A DNA stretch of 64,000 bases from Caecitellus pseudoparvulus. Lineage: Eukaryota; Bigyra: Bicosoecida. The notes under the pieces were generated by a model, which made no database searches, had not been told where the DNA came from, and saw nothing but the letters and a program-made list of their open reading frames with translations. The position numbers and the translations under genes are program-made. The stretch is taken from NCBI GenBank assembly GCA_965644315.1, contig CBFFRQ010000062.1, forward strand, positions 62,001-126,000. Reading direction: 5' to 3'. Of this stretch, positions 52,826 through 62,750 are shown in pieces; position 1 is the stretch's first letter; each line of letters begins with the position of its first letter.

Positions 52826-55800
52826 ATGAGGTTTGTTCAGTCCAGTGGCCACGCCGGAGAGCGGAATTTGAGAGCTGCGCAGCGGCTGCTCTGCGCCTCG
52901 TGCCTGCGCTACCCCCGCAGCCGCTGCTACGCTTGCACGTGCAGAGAGGCATTTTCAAACGCAAGACAACTACGCTGGCCGGCCTTGCTCACATTGGCTG
53001 CATGCATGCTCTCTGTTATGCTTGTCTTCGCTGGTCCCCTGTCTTCTGGCGCGTTTCCACGCCTGCGGCAGCAGTCCAAGATCACACAGGACGTCACAGA
53101 AGTGCAGGAGGCCCCCCCTGAGCAAGGACGGACTCGCGCATGCCCTGTTGAGGGCCCCCTTACCCTGGTCTCCCACGCAGGGTTCTTGCCGGAAGAGCCT
53201 GCAGGCGTGCAGGCACTGGCTGGCTGGCTCCAATCGCTTGCTCTGCCTCAGGGCAATGCTGGCGTAGCTTCCATTTCGTTTGTCCTGGACGCCTCCACGA
53301 GCAAAACAGACATGCCCGACCAGACAGAGCAAGGCATCCCTATTAGGTACGCACGGGCCAGCACACTGCCTGTGCAGGTGGAGGCGCTGCTGTCGGCCGG
53401 TCGGGCGCCGACAGCTGCCGTGCTGTTGCTGGATCCCATGGCGCCGATCGGCCCCACAGCTGTAGCGGACTTGTACCGCGAGTGGCGCACTTCGCCTTGT
53501 TCCCTCGTTGGTCCAATGCCACGAGGCCTGCGCAGTCCAAGCCAGCCACACCTTGGGATGGCCATGGTCGGCGCGCAACAACTGCACCCACTGCAGTCGA
53601 GCGCTGAGTTGCCTCGCTGCAGGGAGGATGCGATTGATTCTCTCTTGCCATTGGCGAACCAACAGCTGGTGCGTGGTGTCACGTGGCAAGAGCCCTTGCT
53701 GCAAGCGTTCGCCGCCTCCCCAAGCACTGTTCAGACTGGGAACATCGCAACTACCTGGAGCTTCAAGGGCCAACGCGAGTGCCAGGCTGACGAGCTGCTT
53801 GGGAGCGTCTTCAGCCCAAAGAGGACTCTCGCCGGCATCTTGCCCGAGGGCATGCTCGGCATGCGCGTGTTTGTGTATGACATGCCGGAGGAGTTTACGT
53901 TGAGCTACTTGAAGGAAGCAAGCACATCGAGGGGCCGACTCAACAAGTGCTCGTCCTCCTTCTATGCCAGCGAGCAGCGGGTGCATGAGTACTTGCTGGA
54001 CTCTCCATGGCGCGTTGAGGACCCTGCGCAAGCTGACCTGTTCTATGTCCCTGTGTATGTTGCCTGTGCGATCAAGCTTGGGCTTCGGGTGCAGCTGCAG
54101 CAGGAAGGCACGCGCAAGCCAGGCTTTGCGCCAGACCTGCAAGGGCTGCAAGACATTATGAAACGTGTCCTGACCTACATCCGGCGCGAGCATCCCTTTT
54201 GGGACATGTCCGGTGGGAGGGATCACGTTTGGGCGTTTTCTCAAGGGGCGGGGGCAGCTGTTTTCGGTGACGAGCTGTGGGACGAGGTGCAGCACAGCAT
54301 TGTTTTGACCACGAACGGCCAACTGTCAGAGGCGACGTATCGCATGGACCACGACATTGTGATTCCTTCGTTCATGAACAGAGTCCCGGGCGTTCTCCAT
54401 CACAACCCACTCAACTCATCCCTCTCGCGCCCGCTAGCTGTGTACTGGGGTGGCTCGTTGATGGAGGACAAGCGATATTCCCGTGGGGTGCGGCACGCCC
54501 TTGTCGATGCTTTTGACGGGGGTGAATTCCCCAAGGACGTGCTCGTTGAAGTTTCCAAGGGCAAGTGGAGGGACACTTTCACCAAGCAGCTGGAGTCCAA
54601 GTTCTGCCTTGCTCTGGAAGGCTGGTGGACATGGACGCCACGCCCTTTCGAGTCCCTGCTCCAAGGGTGCATCCCGGCCCTGGTTTCCGACGACATCATC
54701 CTGCCTTTCCAGCGTTTCCTCGAGTGGGACAGCTTCTCTGTGAAACTGAGTCCCATCAGAGGCATCCATGCCATCGTGTCGGCGCTGCGATCCGTTCCGC
54801 AGCAACAGGTGCGGCACCTTCAAGCGGGCGTCGCGAGGAGCTGGGCCGCATTCCATTGGACGGCACCTTTCGGCCAAGCTGGCGCGTACCTTGCTGCCGA
54901 GTTAATTCTCAAAGCCCACACCCTGCGCAGCTTGCGGCGCTTTGAGGTTGGTGCGCAGTGGCTTCCGTTGAGGCTCACGCGGGAGTGGGGTGTTGCTGAA
55001 GCGGTGGACAGCCGCCAAGTCAGCCTGTCAGTCCTGTCGGGAAGCACGAAGTACATTCGCTCGAGAACAGAGTCTTGTAGTGCCCTCATCTCCGTCCAAC
55101 GCAGCGCATGCTTCCTGAAGGGGCGCTCACATTGCTTCAAGGAGTCCTTGAGCGCAGCGCTGTGGGAGGCCTGCCCCCACTTGGACTATGGGTACAGCAG
55201 CCGCGCAGCTGCAGTGCGGCAGGGTGGGCATTTGCGCGACCCTGCTGCGTCGACACCGATCGTGCAAAAGATCCCTTCCGCGACTCGTGATGCGCACTTT
55301 ACCATCACCCCCTACCTTTTTGTCGGCAGCAAGGTGTACAAGGTGGGTTGGTCAACATCCATCTTGCCAATAAGCATCGTGACACAGCTCAGCGTAGACC
55401 GCCTGAATCACCTGCTCGATCTGGCCGAGTTCTGGAAAGGGCCTGTATCAGCTGCAGTGTTCCTGCAAGGGGCAAGCTGGTCTTTTCAGCGTCTGCTCGA
55501 GGTTGTGCAGCAGCGCCCCGACGCTGCCAAGTGGCTCGCGCTGCATGTTGTGGTGCCACTGGGGGCCGGCATTGACGCTCACAACGTGTACCCCGTGAAC
55601 TTGCTCCGCGCAGTTGCCCAGCAGCTAGCGACGGCTGATCTGGTCTTCGCCCTGGACGCAGATGTTATGCCATCTGCGAGCATGGCGGAGTTCTCTCGCG
55701 TGCTGTTGCGAGTCAAGCAGGCTGAAGGGCAGGGCGAACTTGGCACGCCATCCCGAGGGTCCATGGAGAACTGCAAAGCTGGGCAGGCACGAAATTCCAA

Positions 55801-57469
55801 TGGGTTTAACATTGGTAATCACAACCCAGTGTCCAAGACGGACTCCTGCGCCGGCCTGCGCGCGTACGTTGTGCCCTCCTTCGAGGAAGGCGGTGGGACA
55901 GTGCCATCGCCCTTGCCAAGCAGTGCCAAGGGCGTGTACGACGAAATCATGAAAGGAGGCATGAGTCCCATGCATGCATACTACCCCAGGGCGTACTTTC
56001 CAGTGGACTTCGTCCGGTGGCTGAGCGACAGCGACCCCACAGGGTACTCCGTTCCCTACTCGCCACACTTCGAGCCGTACGTCATCGTGTCCAAGTTCGC
56101 CCCGCTCCCTAACGCAAGCTTTATTCAACGTGGCCTGAACAAGGCACAGTGGGCCTACCACTTGTACGCTGCTGGCTATAGCTTCACGGTGCTGCCTGGT
56201 CTGTACTCCATGGACATCCCCACCGGCTTCCTGGGACAGCGCCCGCGCATGGTGGGCGTGGAGGGTTTGTGGGAGGAGCTGTCGGCCAGCTTCAGCGAGG
56301 ACTTTGGGGTGGCCACTTACAACACAAGTATGATTTCAAGAATGTCACCCTACCTTCGCGGCGGGCCTAAAAAGCAGCCTTGGTGGAAGGTGGTCATCGA
56401 TGGAGGCACAAGCAAGAAAGGCGGCTCAGTTGTTGCCAAGGCCATTGCGGGGGGTGCCAGCGCTGACTTAAAGCAGCACATGAGCAGTGGCGTGCTGTCT
56501 GTTTTCATCAGGGCATGCGCGAGCAAGGCGGCACTCAGCTCCCTTGTGACGCACTACTGCAACATCCCACTGGTGAAGGATGTCTCGCTGGGGCCAGCCT
56601 GTGAAGGTCAGTGGGACGTGCCAGATGGCAGCTCCTTCTCTTGTGGGCCCAAAGTCATCCTCCGAGGAATGAAAGACGCCGGCCCAAACGGCACCCCTGC
56701 GCACGAGCTGCTCCACGACATGCCTCAGCCCTCGTACGTGCGCGGCTCGTTCCCCCCAAACGCCGCTCAGTGCTGAGCAACGAAGCCCCACACCCCTCCC
56801 CATTCACAGAACCGACAGCGTCTTGTTCGTTTCCCAAGAGGAGTACATCCCTGTGCAGCTTGTGTCCGAGATGTATGAAGTGTGGCGCTTGCAGCCGAAC
56901 TTGCACGTCGGCCTCCACCCGATAAAAGTGCAAGCACCGGGGAATTCCGAGCAGCTATGGAAGGCATCATGCCCCCCTACTCGTGATCATGGGGCTGCAT
57001 TCGACATGGTATCACTGCACGGGTCTCTTGTGCACGCAGACTGGATTCAGTTGATTGGCCGGCTGCAGGCTGAGGTAAGCTGGCCCCCACCGAGTGCCAG
57101 GCTGCATGCTGCACTCACCCCCGCTCCCCGCCACAGATTTCACACAAAGACACGACTATTGAGGCGTGTGAGCAGTTCATCGCAGCCTTCGCGATTGCTC
57201 GTTACAGCCAGAAGTCGCCCATGGCGGTCATCGACCCAAGTGTGAAAACAACCGTTGTCGAACCGCTCTGCTTCGATGAAGCTGCTGAAACCTCAGGCAA
57301 GTCGAAGAAAAGTCAGCAAGCCTTGAACGAGAAAGCACACGCGTGCCTCAACATCGTCACCAAGTACTTCCGTGGCAGCCCGCTGCTCCCCACCACCGCA
57401 AGGCTAGTCATAACCTCAGCCGTCGCAGAGGCAGTGCCTCCTGCACCTGTCGCCAAAGCAAAGGGCTAG
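52826..57469 (+). CDS. Three-domain Golgi glycosyltransferase: GT47 - GT49 - GT64
   Basis: Exons 52826-56733, 56810-57074 and 57137-57469 splice in phase (introns 76 and 62 bp, donors GTACGT and GTAAGC) to 1,501 residues. A signal anchor lies at about 50-72, so the enzyme should be a type II Golgi protein. GT47 (exostosin) spans about 346-690: MRVFVYDMPEEF, SKFCLALEGWWTWTPRPFES and GCIPALVSDDIILPF. GT49 (LARGE-like) spans about 850-1145: ISIVTQLSVDRLNHLL, YPVNLLRAVA, DXD motif ALDADV (D944-D946), GLNKAQWAYHLYAAGYSFTV. GT64 spans about 1225-1501 and is completed only by splicing: FIRACASKAALSSLVTHYCN, SVLFVSQEEYIPVQLVSEMY, IEACEQFIAAFAIAR and LNIVTKYFRGSPLLPTT. EXT proteins are GT47-GT64 and LARGE supplies GT49. 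Donor and acceptor sugars are unknown. Confidence 0.83.
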
Positions 57470-57834
57470 ACTTCGCGTTTTCTGACGGGGGTGTCTGCCC
57501 AGCTTTGATGGATCATGGCATGCCAGCGAGCTTCTCTTGGCCTGGCATTGTGCTGGCAGGGTGCTCGGGTTCCGCTGCTCGGCCAGCGACCAACAACACT
57601 CAAACAGATCAACTGCACAGAAACAATCAAACCACGCCTTCTTCGTCAGGGAGCGTCATCAATCACATTGTAGGACAGTCTGAATGCACCTCCCCTGCCT
57701 GCATCGGTTTGTGCGCTCTCCCTCTTTCCCCAGTCGCAAACCGCAACGTGCAAGGAGTGTTTCGGCGGTGAAACTCCTTTCCGCAGCTCCCGCCCATCGT
57801 GCTTGACGCGACTTCCGTGGCACAAGGAAACTCC
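57470..57834. other. Intergenic region with AATGCA element
   Basis: This 365-bp region follows the glycosyltransferase and precedes the P450 gene. AATGCA occurs at 57683-57688, 214 nt after the stop. Nothing else is recognised. Confidence 0.4.
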
Positions 57835-59756
57835 ATGGCGAGCATGGAGGTGTCACAGTGGAATCTCGCCTTGGATGTGGGGGTCTCAAGTTGGGTCTGG
57901 TGGACTCTGCTCGCCATGCTTGGCGTCTGCTGTGCAGCTGCCATCACCGTGGCTTGCTTGTGGTACGGTTGGCAAGCACAAGTACGCAGCATCCTGGCCA
58001 AGCAGGGAGTGCCCATGCCGCCTTGGTCGCTGGCAGGCACACTGCAAGGGCACATGGCAGCGCTCTTCCAACTGCACTTGGACTCGGACTGGGACACCCT
58101 GGACACATCGTCCCCAGAGCGTGCGTGCTTCGCAAGCGAGGGTTGGCGTGGTGGCCCCCCGCAGCCTTCGCCTGCCCACTCCCCGCGTGCACAGGTGGCT
58201 TTACAACCTTCCTTCAGTTTCAGAAGTGGCTGGAGGAGACCTATGGCACGGTTACGTTCCAGACTCTGGGCGCAGATCCCCGCTTGCGGGTGGCCGACCC
58301 CGTGGCTGCCCACGAGGTGCTGGCACGGCACTCAACCCTCTTCGCAAAGCCGTCTTTGGTGAGCAACCTACTGCGGCCACTGCTGGGCAACGGCCTGGTG
58401 ACTTCAGAAGGGGAAGTGCACCGCGTGATGCGGGCACTGCTGCAGCCTGTCTTCACCATGTCCTCTCTTGCGACCATGCGACATCGCATGGCACTCATTG
58501 CGCTGGAGGGGGTCACCGCCATCCTCGCCACCACAGAGGCTGCCGAGCCACCTGGGCAAGTGGACATCCATCAAGCCATGGGCGACATCACACTGTCTGT
58601 CGTGTGTGCGGTAACCATGGGCCTGGACACTGCCGTGGACGTGTTGCCAGCCATCACGACTGCGGGAAGTTCACTGTCCCCTGAAGCAGCCAAGGCTGTG
58701 CTGCCCCCCGAGACGTCTGCCACCAAAGCCAAACGCCTCATCTACACTGGCATTACCGAGTTCACAGACAAACTCTTGGAGGATGCGCGGTGGGTTCTGC
58801 CTCTGTTCATCCCTGACTTCGTCAACCGCGTGCCCACGCCCAGCAACCTGGCTGTGCGCAAGCGGCTGAGGGAGGTGACTGCTCTGACGTCTTCCATCAT
58901 CCAGCGCAAGATGGCAGCTCGAAAGCGGGGAGACCCGCCGCCCACGTCGCCAGATCTCTGTGACCGCCTCGTGGACGCCATGCTGGACCCGAACGCCGCG
59001 CCCGATGTGAAGCGGGTTTGCACACTGCCACAGGTGCAGTCGGAGGTGCAGACATTTGTGTTTGCGGGGCACGACACGACCAGTAACTTGATCAGCTGGG
59101 CCATGTGGTGCCTGCAGCAGCATCCACAGTGGCTGCAGCGGCTTCGGAAGGAGCTGGATGCGGTTTGTGCGCGAGCGGGTGTCGGCCACACGTCAACTGA
59201 TGCGGAGCTGGCCGCAGTCCTGGGCGACCTGGCAGGCGAAGGCGGTCGCATGGCGCCTGTTTTGGAAGCGACCCTCCGGGAAACGCTGCGGCTGCTTCCC
59301 AGCGTGCCACGAGTGGGGCGCAAGGCCAAGCAGAACACCACCATCAAAGTGTCTGCTTCTGCCTTGCCCAGCTGCAGCAGGACGCCGGACAAGGACGGCA
59401 ACATCACCTTGGACGTGCCTGCAGGTGTGAGCGTGGCTGTGGACATCATGGCGCTGCATCGGCACCCTCTCTGGGGGCCGGACAGGCACAGCTTCAACCC
59501 AGGCCGCTTCCTGAGTTCTGAAGGAGCGTACACCCCCGAGCGCATCCCTGGCCTGGCATGGGCGCCATTTGTCGCTGGCAATCGAAAGTGCATCGGGTAC
59601 AACTTGGCCCTGATGGAAGCGCGGACCATCCTCGCGGCGTGCGTGCTGCGCATGGACTGGCGCGTGGCTCAGGGCTTCGACGCTCGGGGCGTCATGGCCA
59701 TTGTGTTGCGGCCAGCTCACGGTTTGCCCATGCACGTCAGCCGCCGCGAAGAGTGA
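57835..59756 (+). CDS. Cytochrome P450, microsomal type
   Basis: A heme-thiolate monooxygenase of 615 residues from exons 57835-58120 and 58195-59756 (74-bp intron, GTGCGTG donor, phase 1). The N-terminus has a membrane anchor (about 24-48, WWTLLAMLGVCCAAAITVAC) and a Pro-rich hinge KQGVPMPPWSLAGTL. The I-helix is FAGHDTTSN, the K-helix ETLRLL, and the heme loop FVAGNRKCIGYNLA with Cys561 as ligand. The protein is longer than the usual 500 residues because of insertions before the I-helix and between the K-helix and the heme loop (PSCSRTPDKDGNITL). The clan is not assigned: CYP4-like features are present, but placement needs a tree. The substrate is unknown. Confidence 0.9.
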
Positions 59757-59777
59757 CGGTTGGGGCAGCTCTCGACG

Positions 59778-59785
59778 AATGCATT
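59778..59785 (+). terminator. AATGCATT palindrome after P450 stop
   Basis: The palindrome lies 22 nt after the stop at 59756. Here the next gene is in tandem, so only the plus-strand reading is needed. Confidence 0.45.
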
Positions 59786-59937
59786 CCCTTATCACCTGCG
59801 TGGGCCCATCAAGGCCCCTCAGCTGTGTGGGCATTGTTGCCCGTGGACCAATTCTTCTTCGCCACGTGGAAATTGTTCGCGTTGTGCAGCGGGGGTGAGA
59901 GAGGCCTTCTTCCTTGCCGAGATCCTGTCTGGTGACA

Positions 59938-61966
59938 ATGAGTGAAGAGGGGAGGGCTGGACCTGAGGTGGTTGTGGTGGATTCCGACCTTGACAGTGAT
60001 GAAGGGGAGGTGCAATCCGGCGCTGGTCTGGACTTCCTCCCCTTGGACCCAGTTCCAGGCTCCACCAGGGGACGCAAGAGGCGTCGCGAGGCACAGGGCG
60101 GCACGCAGGAACCCGATGCGCCAGTCTGGCGAGGAGCTGGCCAGAATGAGTTCACGTCGCTGCCTCAGCACTCATCATTGTTAAGGCTGCACGAGGAGGT
60201 GCTGGAGTTTGTGTCCATGATGCGCCCTACTGCTGCCGAGGAGGAGGCGGCCAACGTGACTCTGCTGCGAGTGGTGTCGGTGGTCAAGCACGGCTGGCCA
60301 GATGCGGAAATCACTCTGTTCGGCTCCCGGGCGAGTGGAATGGCGCTTCCTGAAGCAGATTGGGACATTTGTTTGAACGGGGTGCCTTGCACACAGTCTG
60401 CTCTATCCCAGCTTGGCTACGTACGTTCGCGCCCTCTTGGCTGTGCCCATGGCGGTCCCCTTGGACTGGTCTGCGTTTCGGGCGTGAAACTTCATCCCTT
60501 CCCTGCCTCCACCACAGGACCTGCGGCAATCTGGCCACGCTCGCGAGGTGGAAGTGATCGCAAAGGCACGTGTTCCCATCGTCAAGTACTGTGACGCCCA
60601 GTCGGGCATTTGGGTGGACATATCCTTCAACCAAGACACCGGCGCTGACAGCACACGGTTCATTCAGGAAGCTGCATCAGAGTGGCCCCAGCTGCGCCCC
60701 ATGATGCTGGTGCTGAAGTACTACCTGAAGCAACGGGGCTTGGCAGAGACGTACAGGGGTGGCATTGGCTCCTTCCTGCTCAGCGTCATGTGCATCCGAG
60801 CCCTGCAAGTGCTGCGGGACCAGATGGCTCAGTCCATGCAGGCACAAGCAGCCGCCTCGCGCCCCAAGGGCAGCCTGCCATCGTGGCACAAGGCCCTGAA
60901 AAAGGGCAAAGCGGCCCCTCTGATCTCCTCCCTGAACATCGGTGCAGCGCTCATGGCGTTTTTCGAGCTGTATGGCGTCAAACTCAACTACGTCGAAGTG
61001 GCCATCTCAGTGCGGGGTGCAGGGGCCTTCTTCCGCAAGCGGGCGTCACGTGCGTGCTCCTGCCCGGTCCCTGCGCTATGCACATGTAGAGCCACGCACT
61101 CCGCACGTCCCCCCTTCCCTTCATTCGCAGGCCTCTTCAACAAGTCCACTCGTCTGGACGGGCTGTGTGTGGAGTCTCCCGTGGACACGACGCTGGATGT
61201 GGGCGGTGGCGCCTGGAACACAGCTTGGTACCGAGGCGCCTTCCAAGTCACTTACAATAGGCTCAAAGACTGCATTAAGGCGTTCAGCTTGCAGCTCTCC
61301 GGTGCAGGGGGCGGCTCTGGGCAGTCCAAGCGGAAGCGAGGCGCAGGCACAAGCGCCGGCGCCGCACCGGTGCCCTCCTTGCTCGCGTACGTCCTGCGGG
61401 TGGACCAGTACCTGACTGAGCGCAAGGACATGCTGCTGTCGTCAGATCCGAAGCAGTTGTACGGCCCGTCAGTGGCCAGTTTGCCGGCAGCTGTGCGGGG
61501 TTTGCAGCCCCCCAGCATGCCTTCCTTCTTGGAGCCCACTGCCGAGGGGGTGCTGCGGGTGACCCTGCCACAGGCGTCACATGGTGGATTAGGGTACAAG
61601 GGTGCTCCACAGCTGAGTGTTGAGATGCATTCTGCTGAGGAAGGGGGGGGCGGCGAGGATGGGAGTGAGTCTGACGCCTATGACTCGGCGTCCACCTCCT
61701 CCTCCGACAGCCAGGCCACAGTGCTGTCTGAAGAGGGCAGCGAAGGTGGCGATCAGCGAGAAGAGGCCGCTCCTGTCCCTGCCACGTCTTCCGCTGGCGC
61801 GTCTGGAGCGGACGACGACGGCTACGACACGTCTGAGGAGGCGGCGCCCAAGGTCGTGCAGGGCCGGACAGTGCGCAAGGCCCGGCTCATCCACCACATC
61901 TTGACGCAGAAGCACTGCAGGCCCGAGGCCAAGGCTGCTGCCATGGACATGACGTCGTGGTTTTGA
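59938..61966 (+). CDS. TRF4: Non-canonical poly(A) polymerase, Trf4/PAPD5 type
   Basis: A nuclear nucleotidyltransferase that adds short A-tails to aberrant or precursor RNAs for exosome processing (TRAMP-type). Exons 59938-60420, 60518-61049 and 61131-61966 give 616 residues. The catalytic core has LFGSRASGMALPEADWDIC (GS and the DxD pair) and the third aspartate in IWVDISFNQ. The central domain follows: LRPMMLVLKYYLKQRGL, RGGIGSFLLSVM, then FFELYGVKLNYVEVAISV and FNKSTRLDG. The N-terminus starts acidic and turns basic (RGRKRRRE). The last 150 residues are Ser/Glu/Asp-rich, probably disordered. No RNA-recognition motif is seen, as in Trf4, which works with a partner. All three catalytic aspartates are intact. 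Confidence 0.87.
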
Positions 61967-61981
61967 TGCAACTACCCCCCC

Positions 61982-62625
61982 TCAACCGCGTGCAGCGCTT
62001 GCCCGGCGAGCTGGGCCTCGTGATGCCGCCAGGCTGCTGCGACGACCCGTTGCCTGTTTCCCACGCCTCGCAGGCACGGGCTTGCCCCCTGCTTTGCGCT
62101 TTGAGCCGCCGCGAGCTGGCGCCTGCCGTGTTGCTTCTGACTGCTCTGAGGTGTCATCCCCACGCCCGGCAGTGCTGGGCAGGGGCGGCTTGGACTGCAC
62201 GCCGAGAGCAGTGCGGGCCTTTTTCTCTGCACTGCAGAGGGCGCCTGCTGTGAAGTCGATGTCGTCCCGGAGATCGTCAAGCGGCTGAGCAAGCAGGGGC
62301 GTGCCGTTGGAGATGAGGCAATGCAGAGGTGTAGCGGCACGCACCTTCAACGTGTCGGTCAGGGTCACCAGGGATTGAGTGCACTGCTCCACCGAGTGGA
62401 TGATGCGCATCAAGAGTGCCTGCTCGGGGGTGGGGGAGGGGTCGTTGGCAGGTTGCTGTGCTGCTGGGTGTGTGTGTCGCTTCGCGATTTCCGCACCCGT
62501 TGCTGCGCCTCGTGTGGGTCTGTGCAGGGAGAGGCAGCAGACTTGGCAGTGAAACACAAAGAGCAGTGTTTGGTAGTGCTGTACTAGCGGAAGCGCGAGC
62601 ACGTTGGTGTTCACGCACTCTCCAT
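61982..62625 (-). CDS. Putative small protein with basic C-terminal tail
   Basis: No family is recognised. A three-exon model (62625-62615, 62519-62345, 62284-61982) gives 162 residues. The 95-bp and 60-bp introns have GTGAAC and GTGCGT donors and pyrimidine-rich CACAG or CTCAG acceptors. The middle reads as helices (EQALLMRIIHSVEQCTQSLV, then PLDDLRDDIDFTAGALCSAE), and the C-terminus is very basic (SKRKAGGKPVPARRGKQATG), suggesting nucleic-acid binding. The 60-bp intron is a multiple of three without stops, so it could be retained. The stop is only 15 bp from that of the convergent poly(A) polymerase gene. The 11-nt first exon is the weakest element; an in-frame ATG (MRIIHSVEQ) near 62407 is an alternative start. 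Confidence 0.42.
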
Positions 62626-62730
62626 GCTGTCCTGGAAGGCTCAACGGTCGATCTCGGGAGTTGGTGGTGTCTGAAGGCACTGGAAGCGAGCAGCACGAAA
62701 GGAATAGACGGCAGCACATGGTGAGAATTC

Positions 62731-62736
62731 TGCATT
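62731..62736 (-). terminator. AATGCA element (minus strand)
   Basis: AATGCA on the minus strand lies 14 nt after the stop of the WD40 gene. Confidence 0.35.
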
Positions 62737-62750
62737 TTGGCGGGGAGCTC

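Noticed and set aside
56774-56776. Stop codon taken as the end of the GT47-GT49 gene
   Set aside because: The preceding GTACGT donor splices in phase into sequence that completes the GT64 domain started in exon 1.
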